A DNA stretch of 64,000 nucleotides from Planctomycetota bacterium. Its GTDB lineage: Bacteria; Planctomycetota; J058; J103. Below are positions 25,506 to 38,292 of the stretch, piece after piece (the first letter of the stretch is position 1; every line of letters starts with the position of its first letter). The stretch spans positions 62,001 to 126,000 of the forward strand of contig BPJM01000003.1 in NCBI GenBank assembly GCA_026004615.1, given 5' to 3'. Both the position numbers and the translations under genes were made by a program. The notes beneath the pieces are model-generated. The model did not search any database. It was not told where the DNA came from and saw only the letters and a program-made list of their open reading frames with translations.

Positions 25506-26243
25506 TCAGCCGGCCGGAGGGGGCTGCGGCGGCAACAGCACCGGCGGGGCGAGCAGCCGGCGCTTGAGCCAGCACAGCCCCACCAGGTCGAACAAGCCGC
25601 GCGCCCCGCGCCGCAGGTTGCCGTACTTGGAGCGGCCGGCGGCACGCGGCCGGTGCGGCACCGGCAGCTGCGCCACCCGCAGCCCCATGAACACCCACAG
25701 CGCCGGCATGAGCCGGTGCAGCCCGTCGAACGGCGGTAGCCACAGCCCCACCTCGCGCGGGAACGCCCGCAGCGAACAGCCGATGTCCACGATCCCGTCG
25801 CGCAAGAGCGCGTTGCGCACCCGGTAGGCCAGCCGCGAGCCGAAGCGCCGCCAGCGCGAGTCCTGGCGCGGGGTGCGGATGCCGCACGCCGCGTCGTGGT
25901 TGTCCAGCGCCTGCAGCAGCGCCGGGATGGCGGCGGGATCGTTCTGCCGGTCGCCGTCCAGGGTGACGATCGTCGTGCCGCGCGCGGCCCGGATGCCGCT
26001 CAGGGTCGCGGCCGACTGGCCGCGGTTGTGCGCGTGGCGCACCAGCCGCACCTGGGGGACAGCCGCGCACGCCTCGGCGGTGCGATCCGTGCTGCCGTCG
26101 TCGACGTAGATCAGCTCCCAGGGGCGGCCCAGCGGCGCGAGCGCAGCCCGGATCTCCTCGGCCAGCGGCCCGACGTTGTCCTCTTCGTCGTAGACGGGCA
26201 CCACGACCGAGATCGCGGGGACGGGTTCCCTCATGGGGGGCAT
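25506..26243 (-). CDS. GT2 family glycosyltransferase, DPM1/ArnC-like
   Basis: 245 residues from the ATG at 26243; an ATG at 26234 is equally possible because neither has a strong Shine-Dalgarno. The GT-A fold shows SVVVPVYDEEDNV, IYVDDGSTD and the TLDGDRQNDP (DxD-region) motif. RPRAAGRSKYG is the signature of polyprenyl-phosphate sugar transferases such as dolichyl-phosphate mannose synthase. It lacks the C-terminal two-helix membrane domain of ArnC. It would transfer a sugar to undecaprenyl phosphate for envelope glycan synthesis. The sugar is unknown. Confidence 0.85.
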   Translation of the reverse strand: MPPMREPVPAISVVVPVYDEEDNVGPLAEEIRAALAPLGRPWELIYVDDGSTDRTAEACAAVPQVRLVRHAHNRGQSAATLSGIRAARGTTIVTLDGDRQNDPAAIPALLQALDNHDAACGIRTPRQDSRWRRFGSRLAYRVRNALLRDGIVDIGCSLRAFPREVGLWLPPFDGLHRLMPALWVFMGLRVAQLPVPHRPRAAGRSKYGNLRRGARGLFDLVGLCWLKRRLLAPPVLLPPQPPPAG

Positions 26244-26297
26244 GGTATGCAGGGGCGGACTCCGCTGCAACGCCGAGGCCGGCGGCTGGCGCGGGGA

Positions 26298-30035
<3,738 letters not shown>

Positions 30036-30059
30036 CCCTGCTCGGCCCGGAAACCCCAT

Positions 30060-30088
30060 ATCGTAGCCCTGCCCGCGCGCAGCGGCAA
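30060..30088 (-). promoter_or_regulatory. Sigma70-type promoter of metH
   Basis: On the minus strand TTGCCG (30083-30088), a 17-bp spacer and TACGAT (30060-30065). The predicted start near 30053 leaves an 18-30-nt leader. Confidence 0.5.
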
Positions 30089-30130
30089 TCGGCGGTTTCG
30101 GCCCGGGCCGCGCCGTACGTTCGTGCAGGT

Positions 30131-30160
30131 TGCGGCCTCGGCGCGCGGGCGGATAGACTC
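30131..30160 (+). promoter_or_regulatory. Sigma70-type promoter of the gene at 30208
   Basis: TTGCGG (30131-30136), an 18-bp spacer and TAGACT (30155-30160). It is divergent from the metH promoter, with ~42 bp between the two -35 boxes. Confidence 0.45.
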
Positions 30161-30207
30161 GGTCCGGAACTGCTTGCGCGGCGCGCGGGCAAGAGGGGGG
30201 CAGGCAC

Positions 30208-32364
30208 ATGTGGTTCGCTTCGACGGAGGGCCGCGGCCGGGGCCGCGGCACGGCCGCGCTGCTGTGGGCGGCGGCGCTCGGCGGTGCCCTGCTGGTGCCG
30301 GGGGCGGCGCGTGCCGAGCACGAGGGCTCGCCGCTGGGGCTCGCCGCGCGGCTGCCCGCGGCGCGCACGCTGCTGTTCGCCTCGGTGCGCGGCCTGCAGG
30401 AGGTGGGCGGCGAGCTGGAGCCCACCGATCTGGGCCGGCTGTGGGAGCGGCTCGGGGCGTTTCGCCGCGCGCTCGCCGAGGGGCTCGCCGAGCCATGGGC
30501 GGAGCTGTGCGCGCGGCTGCAGGAGCAGACCGGCGTGGCGCCGGCGGCGCTGGGGCAGGCGCTGGCAGGGGGCCTGGAGCTGGCGGTGCTCGCGCCCCCG
30601 CAGCCCGCGCCGGCAGGCACGCCGCCCGGTGGCATGGCGGCACGGCGGCCGGTGCTGGTGGTGGCGCTCGGCGCCGCGTACCGGGGCCTGCTCGAGCGGC
30701 TGGCGGAGCAGGCGCGGGCCCGGGCGAGCGGGCCGCCGCTCGCCACCGCGGTGCTCGAGCAGGACGCGGCAGCGCTGCTGGTGCTCGGCTCCGACGGCTC
30801 GGTGCTGCTGGAGCCGGGTGGGGAGGGATCGCTCGCCGCTGCAGCGGCGCTCGGCGCGGCGCGGCGGCTGGCCTGGGGCGAGCAGGGCCGGGGCCTGGGG
30901 CTGGTGTTCGTGCATGTGCGCGCGCTGCTGGCCGAGCTGCCCGAGGATGCCGCCCAGCCGCGGCGGGTGCTGCGGGCCACCGGGCTCGAGGGGCTCGGCG
31001 CCGTCGCGCTGGGGCTGGCGGTGGAGCACGGCCGGCTGCGCGAGGCGCTGGCACTGGTGCACGAGGGCGAGCCGCGCGGTCTGCTGCAGCTGCTGGCCGC
31101 CCCGGCGCCGCTCGATCCGCTGCGCGCCGCCCAGCAGGTGCCGGCCGACGCCATGGGGTTCGCGGTCCTCAACGTGGAGCTGCCCGGGCTGTACGAGCGG
31201 TTCGCCGCGATGGCGGAGCAGATCGAGCCGGGCAGCCGCGCGCGGTGGCAGCAGGCGCTGGACGAGCTCGAACTGCAGATCGGCTTCTCGCCGGTAGAAG
31301 ACCTGCTGCAGGCGCTGGACGGCCCGCTGGTCCTGGAGTGGCTGGTGCCCGAGGATGGCCTGGGGCTGGTGCCCGAAGCAGTGCTGTCGCTGGCGGTGCG
31401 CGACGCGGCGCGGCTGGCGCGCACGCTCGAGCAGGCGGCGGCGCTGCTGGGGGCGCAGGTCCGCACGCTCGCCGATCCGCAGGGCGGCGCGCCGGTACGC
31501 TACCTGTCGATGCCGCTGGGGCGGCTCGGGGAGCGAGCGGCGCGGGGCGGTGAGCAGCAGCGCCGCCTGGCGCTGGGGAGCGTCTGGTCGGCGCTCGCCG
31601 GCGCCTGGACGATCGAGCGCGACCGGCTCTATCTGAGCGCGCTGCCGCAGACGCTGCTGGAGCGGCGGGCGCGGCTCGCCGCCCGCGGCCGCATGCCCGT
31701 GGTGGAACCCTACAAGCGCGCGGCGGCGCAGATGCCGGGCGGGGCGCGCGCGTTCGCCTTCAGCCGGCGGCGGCAGACGGTGGGGGCGCTCTACCACCTG
31801 GGGCTGCGGGCGCTGCGCGCGCTGGAGCCGGCGCTGCGCCAGGGCGGGCTGCCGGTGGACGCCGCGCTGTTGCCGCGGCCGGCCGCGGTGGCGGAGCTGT
31901 TCGAGCCCGGGGTCACGAGCTGGGTGGTGCGCGAGGACGGCATGGTGCTGGTGAGCCAGGGCGGCGGCCCGCTGCTCGCCACCGCCGCGCTGGGTGCGGG
32001 GCTGGGGGCGGCGCGCTGGCGGTTGGAGCAGCAGGCGCGCGCCGAGCGCCTGCAGGTGCAACAGCAGGTGCTCCAGGAGCACCAGGCGGCGCTGCAGCGA
32101 CGGCTCGCCGGCGCCGACGATCCGGAACTGCAGGCCGAGCTCCGCCGGGAGATCGAGCAGCTGCGAGCACAGATCGAGCGGCTGCAGGCACAGATCGAGC
32201 GGCTCGCGGGCGTCCGGCGGCCGGCCGAGCCCGCCGCCGGCGGCTGGCACTGCCCCATGCACCCGGAGGTCCGGACTCCCGATCCGGGGGTGTGTCCGGT
32301 CTGTGGCATGGAGCTGGTGCCCGCGCCGGGCACGCCGCCCGCGGCCGCGCCCGGGCCGCGCTGA
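30208..32364 (+). CDS. Secreted DUF3352-like protein with membrane anchor and C-terminal heavy-metal-binding domain
   Basis: 718 residues. The ATG has GAGGGGGG 10 nt upstream. The signal peptide ends in AARA (~36). The large periplasmic region (about 40-570) is built of repeated amphipathic blocks that recall DUF3352-type proteins (family assignment tentative). A short hydrophobic stretch (about 588-602) is followed by a coiled coil rich in Gln/Arg/Glu (about 604-672). The last 40 residues contain HCPMHPEV and CPVCGME, the metal-binding motif found in CusB/CzcB adaptors and copper ATPases. The combination is unusual. Copper or zinc sensing or sequestration is inferred. Confidence 0.7.
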   Translation: MWFASTEGRGRGRGTAALLWAAALGGALLVPGAARAEHEGSPLGLAARLPAARTLLFASVRGLQEVGGELEPTDLGRLWERLGAFRRALAEGLAEPWAELCARLQEQTGVAPAALGQALAGGLELAVLAPPQPAPAGTPPGGMAARRPVLVVALGAAYRGLLERLAEQARARASGPPLATAVLEQDAAALLVLGSDGSVLLEPGGEGSLAAAAALGAARRLAWGEQGRGLGLVFVHVRALLAELPEDAAQPRRVLRATGLEGLGAVALGLAVEHGRLREALALVHEGEPRGLLQLLAAPAPLDPLRAAQQVPADAMGFAVLNVELPGLYERFAAMAEQIEPGSRARWQQALDELELQIGFSPVEDLLQALDGPLVLEWLVPEDGLGLVPEAVLSLAVRDAARLARTLEQAAALLGAQVRTLADPQGGAPVRYLSMPLGRLGERAARGGEQQRRLALGSVWSALAGAWTIERDRLYLSALPQTLLERRARLAARGRMPVVEPYKRAAAQMPGGARAFAFSRRRQTVGALYHLGLRALRALEPALRQGGLPVDAALLPRPAAVAELFEPGVTSWVVREDGMVLVSQGGGPLLATAALGAGLGAARWRLEQQARAERLQVQQQVLQEHQAALQRRLAGADDPELQAELRREIEQLRAQIERLQAQIERLAGVRRPAEPAAGGWHCPMHPEVRTPDPGVCPVCGMELVPAPGTPPAAAPGPR

Positions 32365-32574
32365 GCGCGGCGGCGGGGCGGCCGCGCGAGCCCATCCGCC
32401 CCAGCGGGGGCGAGGCTGCGGCCGGACATGGCCCATCTGGCCAGCGGGCGGGACCGCTCGGAGGTGGATCTCGGTGCCGGGCGGGTGTAGCCTGCGCTCG
32501 GGATGCGGGTGCCCCCCGCAGCTGGAGTCGGGCCGCGCGCCGTCGGGCGGCGGCCGTGGCGCAGGACCGCAGCG

Positions 32575-32973
32575 ATGGAAGGCGAGCCCACCGCCCCCGC
32601 GCACCCCCCTGCCACCATCCTGGTCGTGGATGACGACGAGAGCGTGCGCGCGGTGCTCGTGGGGCTGCTGCGCAACGCCGGCTTCGAGGTGCTCGCGGCG
32701 GCCAGCGGCGAACAGGCGCTGGCTCGCCTGCAGGCGGGCGCGCCCGCGATCGACCTCGTCGTGCTCGACATGAACATGCCCGGCATGGATGGCGCCGCCA
32801 CCTTCCGCGCCATCGCGGCGCGCCATCCCGGCACCAAGGTGATGCTCATGAGCGGCGCGGCGGGGGACGCCGAGGTGCGGCCGTTGCTGCAAGCCGGGGC
32901 GCTGTGCTTCCTGCCCAAGCCACAGGGGCTGCGCGGGCTGGTGGGGCGCGTGCGCGCAGCGCTGTGCCGCTAG
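32575..32973 (+). CDS. Single-domain response regulator receiver (CheY-like)
   Basis: 132 residues from the ATG at 32575 (AGGA 8 nt upstream); the frame extends to an ATG at 32503. The receiver motifs are complete: acidic pocket VVDDDE (D20, D21), phospho-acceptor D65 in LDMNMPGMDG, the Ser of LMSGA and the Lys of FLPKP. No output domain is present, so it acts by protein contact. No histidine kinase is encoded nearby. A TAGCCT at 32488 is a possible -10. Confidence 0.88.
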   Translation: MEGEPTAPAHPPATILVVDDDESVRAVLVGLLRNAGFEVLAAASGEQALARLQAGAPAIDLVVLDMNMPGMDGAATFRAIAARHPGTKVMLMSGAAGDAEVRPLLQAGALCFLPKPQGLRGLVGRVRAALCR

Positions 32974-33103
32974 CGCGGCGGCCGGCCGCCCTCGAGCCAC
33001 GCCCTGCGGGCCCCATGTGGCCGCGCGCGAGACCGCATCCTGTCCCCGCAGCGCGCCCGCAGCCCGCCCCCAGCGGGTCCGCTCCGGCGTCGGAGCCCCG
33101 TGC

Positions 33104-33109
33104 TAGCCT
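33104..33109 (+). promoter_or_regulatory. Extended -10 for the YhaM-like gene
   Basis: TGC-TAGCCT (33101-33109), with the ATG at 33141 and GAGG at 33132-33135. No -35 is clear. Confidence 0.35.
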
Positions 33110-33140
33110 GCACCGGCGGAACCGCATCGACGAGGCGGAG

Positions 33141-34256
33141 ATGCAGCTCGCATCGGAGCGCGTGGCGCCGCCCGCGCCGGCCCACCCCGCCGGGGGTGGC
33201 GCTCGCGGCGAGGGCGGGCAGGGCGCGCGACAGCAGCCCACGGCGCAGCCCCCGGCCGGCGAGCCGGCGAACCAGCCGCTGCTGGCCGGGGTGCGTCCGG
33301 GCACGGCGTTCGCCGGCACCTACGCGGTGCGGCGCTCGGAGCTCCGCCGCACGCGCAACGGCACGCTCTATCTCGACCTGGAGCTGGGCGACCGCAGCGG
33401 GGCGCTGCCGGCCAAGCTCTGGAGCGCGCGCGAGGAGCATGGCGCGCGCTTCGCTGCGGGCACGGTGGTGGAGGTCGGCGCGCGCGCGGAGAGCTTCGGC
33501 GGGCGCACCCAGCTGCGGCTGGAGCGCATCCGGCTGGCGCCGCAGCCGGTGGACCCCGCCTTGCTCCTGCCGTGCACCCCGCTGCCGGTGGAGCGGCTGT
33601 GGGAGCGCCTTGCCGAGCTGCACCGCTCCATCCGCAACCCGTGGCTGCGGCGGCTGCTCGATGCCTTCCTCGGCGAGGCGGAGTTCCGCCGCCGCTTCCT
33701 CCAGGCGCCCGCGGCCACCCACAACCACCACCCCTACGTGGGCGGGCTGCTGGAGCACGTGGTGAGCCTCAGCGAGGCGTGCGCGCGCATGGCCGAGCTC
33801 TACCCGGCGCTCGACCGCGACCTGCTGCTCGCCGGGGCGTTCCTGCACGATATCGGCAAGGTGGCGGCCTACGAGGTGGGCGCCGGTCTGGAGGCGACCG
33901 ACCACGGCCGGCTCACCGGGCACATCGCGATCGGGGTGCTGTGGCTGCAGGAGCGGGCGCGCGCGATCGAGGGCTTCCCCGAGCCCTTGCTCGAGCACCT
34001 GCGGCATCTGATCCTCAGCCACCACGGCAAGCCCGAGTGGGGCTCGCCGGTCGAGCCCATGACCCCGGAGGCCATCGCGCTGCACGCGCTGGACAACCTG
34101 GACGCCAAGCTGTGGGCGTGCGCGCACGCGATCGAACAGGCGCGCCGGCAGGGAGCGCGCTGGACCGAGTTCGTGCGCATCCTCGGCACGCGCATCTGGT
34201 GCGCAGAGGCGGCGCAGTCCGGCCCGGGCGAGCCCGCGGCAGCGAGCGGGGCCTGA
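33141..34256 (+). CDS. YhaM-like 3'-5' exoribonuclease (OB-fold plus HD domain)
   Basis: 371 residues. The ATG is preceded by GAGG at 5 nt. After a disordered Gly/Pro N-terminus (about 1-50), an OB-fold nucleic-acid-binding domain (about 55-140, TLYLDLELGDRSGALPAKLW) leads to an HD phosphohydrolase domain (about 175-330) with THNHHPYVGGLLEH, LAGAFLHDIGK and ILSHHGKPEWG. This layout is that of YhaM-type 3'-to-5' exonucleases known from Firmicutes. It converges on dapA. Confidence 0.85.
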   Translation: MQLASERVAPPAPAHPAGGGARGEGGQGARQQPTAQPPAGEPANQPLLAGVRPGTAFAGTYAVRRSELRRTRNGTLYLDLELGDRSGALPAKLWSAREEHGARFAAGTVVEVGARAESFGGRTQLRLERIRLAPQPVDPALLLPCTPLPVERLWERLAELHRSIRNPWLRRLLDAFLGEAEFRRRFLQAPAATHNHHPYVGGLLEHVVSLSEACARMAELYPALDRDLLLAGAFLHDIGKVAAYEVGAGLEATDHGRLTGHIAIGVLWLQERARAIEGFPEPLLEHLRHLILSHHGKPEWGSPVEPMTPEAIALHALDNLDAKLWACAHAIEQARRQGARWTEFVRILGTRIWCAEAAQSGPGEPAAASGA

Positions 34257-34273
34257 AGGCGCCCTGCCGCCCG

Positions 34274-34308
34274 CCGCCCCGCATTGCCACCTGGCGGGTC
34301 CGGGGCGG
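34274..34308. terminator. Inverted repeat between convergent genes
   Basis: CCGCCCCG (34274-34281) and CGGGGCGG (34301-34308), an 8-bp stem with a 19-nt loop, in the 87-bp gap between the YhaM-like gene and dapA. It is a possible bidirectional terminator without a T-run. Confidence 0.3.
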
Positions 34309-34343
34309 GGTACCGGTCCGGGCGGCGGTGCGCCCCTTCGGTC

Positions 34344-35240
34344 TCAGGCGGCCGGCAGCAGGCCGAGCGCGGCGAGCGCCTGGCGCACGCGCTGCCGGCC
34401 CGGCTCGCCCAGCGGTGCGAGCGGCAGCCGGACCTGCTCGCCGGTGCCGTGCACGAGCGCGCAGGCGAACTTGACCGGCACCGGATTCGTCTCGCAGAAC
34501 AGCGCCCGGAACAGCTCCCACAGCGCGCGGTGCTCCGCCAGCGCCCCGGCCGCATCGCCCCCGAGGAACAGCGTGCACAGCCGCTGGATGCGCTCGGGCA
34601 CCAGGTTGGCGGCGACCGAGATCACCCCCTTGGCACCGAGCGCCAGCATGGGCAGCGTCAGCGCGTCGTCGCCGGACAGCACGCTCAGCTCGGGCACCAG
34701 CGCGAGCAGCTCGGCGACGCGTGCCGGCGAGCCGCTCGCCTCCTTGATCGCGACCACGTTCGGCGCCTGGCGCACCAGCTCCGCCACCGTCTCCGGCAAC
34801 AGGTCGACCCCGCTGCGGCCCGGGATGTTGTACAGCACCACCGGCAGCGGGCTGGCCTCCGCGACGGCGCGGAAATGGCGCACCAGGCCCTGCTGCTGCG
34901 GGCGGTTGTAGTAGGGCACGACCTGCAGGGTCGCATCCGCGCCCACCCCGGCGGCAAAGCGGGTGAGCTCCACCGCCTCCGCGGTCGCGTTGGACCCGCA
35001 GCCGGCGATCACCTGCACCCGCCCCTGCGCGGCCTCGACCACGGTCCGGATGACCTCGCGGTGCTCCGCATGGCTCAGGGTGGGGCTCTCCCCGGTGGTG
35101 CCGCAGGGCACCACGCCTGCCACCCCGGCCTGCACCTGCTGCTCGACGAGCGCGCGCAGCGCCGCGTGGTCGACCCCATCGCCCGCAAACGGCGTGATCA
35201 GGGCGGTGTAGCAGCCGCGCAGCGCGATCCCCTCCTTCAC
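34344..35240 (-). CDS. dapA: 4-Hydroxy-tetrahydrodipicolinate synthase
   Basis: 298 residues, normal length. The GTG at 35240 has GGAGG 8 nt upstream. The TIM-barrel motifs are intact: CGTTGES (46-52, carrying the Thr pair), the catalytic Tyr in VLYNIPGR (Y137, R142) and Schiff-base Lys166 in AIKEASG. It condenses pyruvate with aspartate semialdehyde in lysine and diaminopimelate synthesis. A TATACT box at 35401-35406 on the minus strand, with TTGGCG 19 bp upstream, could be its promoter, leaving a ~150-nt leader. Confidence 0.94.
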   Translation of the reverse strand: MKEGIALRGCYTALITPFAGDGVDHAALRALVEQQVQAGVAGVVPCGTTGESPTLSHAEHREVIRTVVEAAQGRVQVIAGCGSNATAEAVELTRFAAGVGADATLQVVPYYNRPQQQGLVRHFRAVAEASPLPVVLYNIPGRSGVDLLPETVAELVRQAPNVVAIKEASGSPARVAELLALVPELSVLSGDDALTLPMLALGAKGVISVAANLVPERIQRLCTLFLGGDAAGALAEHRALWELFRALFCETNPVPVKFACALVHGTGEQVRLPLAPLGEPGRQRVRQALAALGLLPAA

Positions 35241-35485
35241 CGCACCGTCCTCCGGCTCGCTTCCGCTGCCCTGGCGCTCGAGCGCGGCCCGGCACCGCGC
35301 CCGGGGCGAGCGGCTGAGGCCGGGCGCCGGGGCTGGGCGAGGGCGAGGCGCTCGGCCCGGCTAGCCCGCTGTCCCGGCGCGCTCCGGTCCAGGGCGCCGC
35401 AGTATAGAGCGGCGCCGCCAGCGGGCGCCAATCCCCGGCGCACTGCCTCGCTCCCGGCGAGCCGGCCCTGCGCGCCCGGCTCCCC

Positions 35486-37048
35486 TCAGCGCGCGTATTC
35501 GACGACGCGGGTCTCGCGCAGCAGCGTCACCTTGATCTCGCCCGGGTAGGTGAGGTCCTTTTCGATCTGGCGGGCGATGTCGCGCGCGAGCTTGGCGGCC
35601 TGCCGGTCGGTCACCTTGTTGGCGTTCACGACGACGCGCACCTCGCGCCCGGCCTGGATGGCATAGACCTGGCGCACCCCGGGAAAGGCGCGCGCGACCT
35701 CCTCCAGCTGGCTGAGGCGCTTGAGGTAGCGCTCCAGCGACTCGCCGCGCGCCCCCGGGCGGCTGCCCGAGACGGCATCCGCCGCCATGACCAGGAAGGC
35801 GTACAGGCTCTCCTGCGGCACGTCGTCGTGGTGCGAGGCGATCGCGTTGACCACCTCCTTGGGCTCCTGGTAGCGGCGCGCGAACTCGGCGCCGATGGCG
35901 GGATGGCCGCCCTCCACCTCGTGGTCCAGCGCCTTGCCGATATCGTGCAGCAGCCCGCACCGCTTGGCCAGCTTGACCTCCAGGCCCAGCTCGCCGGCGA
36001 GCGCCCCGCACAGCTGTGCCACCTCGATGGAGTGCTGCAGCACGTTCTGGCCGTAAGAGGTCCGGAAGTGCAGGCGGCCGAGCGTCTGCACCAGCTTGGG
36101 GTGCAGGCCCGGCAGCTCCAGCTCCAGCACCGCCTGCTGGCCGCGCTCCAGCACGAACGCCTCCAGTTCCTGCTGGCACTGGGCGACGACCTCCTCGATG
36201 CGGGCGGGGTGGATCCGGCCGTCGGCCAGGAGCCGTTCCATGGCGCGGCGCGCCACCTCGCGCCGCACCCCGTCGAACGCGCTCAGCACCACCACCCCCG
36301 GGGTGTCGTCCACGATCACGTCCACCCCGGTCGCCTTCTCGAAGGCGCGGATGTTGCGCCCCTCGCGGCCGATCACCCGGCCCTTCAGCTCGTCGTTGGG
36401 CAGGTTGACGACCGAGGTGGTGACCTCGGCGGTGTGCGCCGCCGCCACGCGCTGGATGGCGGTGGTCAGTACCTCGCGGGCGCGCCGGTCGGCCTCCTCC
36501 TTGGCGCGCGCGAGCGCGCGCTGCACCAGCTGCGCCTGTTCGTGCTCCAGCTCGCGCTCCAGCCGTTCCAGCAGCGTGGCCCGCGCCTGCTCGCGGCTCA
36601 TGCGCGCGGTGCGCTCCAGTTCCGCCAGCAGCTGCTGCTCGTGCTCGCGGGCGCGTGCCTGCGCCTCGTCCAGCTCGCGCTGCCGCTCCTGGAAGCGCGC
36701 CTCGAAGGCGCGGATGGCGCGTTCCTTCTCCTCGATCTGCTCCAGCTTCTGCTCCAGCGCCGCCTCGCGCCGCTCCAGCCGCCGCTCGCGGTCCTTGAGT
36801 TCCGCGCGCGTCTCGGCCAGCTCGCGCTCGGCGCGCTCGCGCCGCTCGAGCAGCTCCTCCTTGGCGCGAAAGGCGCCCTCCTTGACCAGCCGCTCGGCCT
36901 CCTTGCGGGCGTCCTCCAGCACCCGCTCGGCCTCGCTGCGGATCGAGGCCGCGGCCCGGCGCTCGACCCGGAGCAACAGGAGGTAGCCCAGCGCCACGCC
37001 GAGCAGCAGCGTGGCGACCGGGATCACGACCTGCCAGAGCTCGCCCAC
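35486..37048 (-). CDS. rny: Ribonuclease Y
   Basis: 520 residues, exactly the family length, from the GTG at 37048 (AGGGGG 8 nt upstream). The N-terminal membrane anchor (about 5-25) is followed by a long charged coiled coil (about 30-205), a KH domain with [15 protein letters not shown] (about 215-270) and an HD domain with LLHDIGK and ASHHDD. It is a membrane-bound endoribonuclease that initiates mRNA decay. The 5' leader between recO and rny carries two very stable hairpins, suggesting autoregulation. Confidence 0.96.
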   Translation of the reverse strand: MGELWQVVIPVATLLLGVALGYLLLLRVERRAAASIRSEAERVLEDARKEAERLVKEGAFRAKEELLERRERAERELAETRAELKDRERRLERREAALEQKLEQIEEKERAIRAFEARFQERQRELDEAQARAREHEQQLLAELERTARMSREQARATLLERLERELEHEQAQLVQRALARAKEEADRRAREVLTTAIQRVAAAHTAEVTTSVVNLPNDELKGRVIGREGRNIRAFEKATGVDVIVDDTPGVVVLSAFDGVRREVARRAMERLLADGRIHPARIEEVVAQCQQELEAFVLERGQQAVLELELPGLHPKLVQTLGRLHFRTSYGQNVLQHSIEVAQLCGALAGELGLEVKLAKRCGLLHDIGKALDHEVEGGHPAIGAEFARRYQEPKEVVNAIASHHDDVPQESLYAFLVMAADAVSGSRPGARGESLERYLKRLSQLEEVARAFPGVRQVYAIQAGREVRVVVNANKVTDRQAAKLARDIARQIEKDLTYPGEIKVTLLRETRVVEYAR

Positions 37049-37122
37049 CTGCCCATCCCCCTGCTCGTCGTCGCCGCAGCTGCGGCGCGGGGGGCGAGTG
37101 CGCGCGCTCCCGCCCACCGCCG

Positions 37123-37167
37123 CCAGGCGGCGGGCCCGCCGGCGGCGGGCAGTGCACCGCCGCCTGG
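37123..37167 (-). promoter_or_regulatory. 18-bp two-part stem-loop in the rny leader
   Basis: The outer stem is CCAGGCGGCGG (37123-37133) with CCGCCGCCTGG (37157-37167). The inner stem is GCCCGCC (37134-37140) with GGCGGGC (37144-37150). There is a 3-nt loop and a 6-nt one-sided bulge. It lies 75 nt upstream of the rny start. Confidence 0.5.
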
Positions 37168-37251
37168 AGCGAACCGGCGGCGCAACGCCAGCCGGCTCCG
37201 GCAGCTGCCGGCGTCCCCCGAGGTGGGCTGGCCGGCACGGCTCGGCAAGGC

Positions 37252-37282
37252 GCCATACCGCGCGCACCGCGTGCGGTATGGC
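37252..37282 (-). promoter_or_regulatory. 14-bp stem-loop in the rny leader
   Basis: GCCATACCGC (37252-37261) pairs with GCGGTATGGC (37273-37282). Four more inner pairs, one a G-T wobble, close on a 3-nt loop. It could be a regulatory hairpin or a terminator for the upstream RNA. Confidence 0.5.
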
Positions 37283-37326
37283 ACCGGGGGCCAATCCCGC
37301 TGCGCCCCGCCGGCGGGCGGAAACGC

Positions 37327-37343
37327 AACAGGTTAAACCCGTT
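37327..37343 (-). terminator. AT-richer 7-bp hairpin after the candidate RNA
   Basis: On the minus strand AACGGGT pairs with ACCTGTT (one wobble) around a 3-nt loop, directly after the closing stem of the candidate RNA. It is a possible terminator stem, but only TTT follows. Confidence 0.35.
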
Positions 37344-37346
37344 CAT

Positions 37347-37505
37347 GTTACGCACTCGCTGCACGCCCGCGACCTTCGCCGCGGTCGCGGACCTCGCGGT
37401 CCGGCTCGCCGGCGTGTCGGGGCTCGCTGCTCCGACACCCCCGAGCCGGCTCGGTCCGAGGTGCAGCCCGGGTAGCGCCAGCGGCACGACCCGAGCGTAC
37501 GCAAC
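37347..37505 (-). ncRNA. Candidate structured RNA, 6S RNA-like
   Basis: This interval between recO and rny codes for nothing recognisable but folds well. A perfect TATAAT on the minus strand (37507-37512) places the start near 37500. The ends pair imperfectly (GTTGCGTAC at 37497-37505 with GTGCGTAAC-type sequence at 37347-37355 and beyond). A terminal stem is formed by CCGGCTCG (37401-37408) with CGAGCCGG (37442-37449), and inside it GTGTCGG (37414-37420) with CCGACAC (37432-37438). A separate 8-bp hairpin (37367-37374 with 37383-37390) sits on the 3' side of the open central region. A closing stem, a central bubble with a 3' hairpin and a terminal stem is the plan of 6S RNA. No covariance search was possible; the start site may cut the first pairs of the closing stem. 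Confidence 0.45.
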
Positions 37506-37506
37506 A

Positions 37507-37512
37507 ATTATA
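37507..37512 (-). promoter_or_regulatory. Perfect TATAAT box for the candidate RNA
   Basis: The only exact TATAAT noticed in the window, just after the recO stop. The -35 region (CTGGCG) is weak. Confidence 0.5.
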
Positions 37513-37523
37513 CCGAGCAGCGT

Positions 37524-38285
37524 CTAGCGCGCCAGATAGCGGGCCAGCCGGAGCGGGCGGCCGAGATAGGCGGCGAGGCTCGCATCGAGCGCGCCGCGCA
37601 TGGCGGCGAGCGCGGCCGGGCCGAGCGCAAGTGTCCCCGCCTGCTCGGGGCCCGCGGCGAGCGCGCGCAACGCGGCGCGGGCCTGGGGCGCCAGCACCTG
37701 CCTGTCGCCGCAAGCCCCCGGCAGCCGCGCCGCGCAGTCCGGGCACACCAGCCCCCCCAGCTCGGCGAGCAGTGGCCAGGCGGCCGCGGCGGCGGCCTCG
37801 CGGCCGCACTGCACGCAGCGGCTCAGCTCGGGCAGCCGTCCCAGCTCGGCGAGCGCGAGCACTTCGAAGACCATGATGGTCAAGGGGTTGTAGGTGCGGT
37901 TGCGCGCCAGCCGTCCCAGCGCGCGCACCGCCAGGTCGTACAGTCGGGGGTGGGGGTCCTCCTCGGCGGTCGCCTCCCGCAGCAGCTCCAGCACGTACAG
38001 TGCCGCATGCAGGCGGCAGGCCTCGCGCCGCGCCTCGCGGAAGGTGTCCCGGATCTCCAGCTCGCAGAGCGTGTGCAGCCCGGTGGTGCCCGCTCGCCGG
38101 TAGCAGACCAGCTCCGCGCGGACCAGCGGGTCCAGCACCCCGAACAGCCGGCTGCCCCGCCGGCGGGCGCCCTTGGCCACCGTCGCGATCTTGCCGCGCT
38201 CGCGGCTGAACCAGGTCACGATGTGGCTGGTCTCGCGCCAGTCCAGCACGCGCAGGCACAGCGCCTCGGACTTCCAGTAGGCCAC
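37524..38285 (-). CDS. recO: DNA repair protein RecO
   Basis: 253 residues, normal length. The GTG at 38285 begins 7 nt after the stop of the upstream CBS-domain gene. The N-terminal OB fold contains ALCLRVLDWRETSHIVTWFSRERGKI, the classic RecO opening. A helical core follows, then a zinc finger with CVQC and CPDC pairs. RecO loads RecA with RecR in gap repair. Confidence 0.92.
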   Translation of the reverse strand: MAYWKSEALCLRVLDWRETSHIVTWFSRERGKIATVAKGARRRGSRLFGVLDPLVRAELVCYRRAGTTGLHTLCELEIRDTFREARREACRLHAALYVLELLREATAEEDPHPRLYDLAVRALGRLARNRTYNPLTIMVFEVLALAELGRLPELSRCVQCGREAAAAAAWPLLAELGGLVCPDCAARLPGACGDRQVLAPQARAALRALAAGPEQAGTLALGPAALAAMRGALDASLAAYLGRPLRLARYLAR

Positions 38286-38292
38286 CGCCGGA

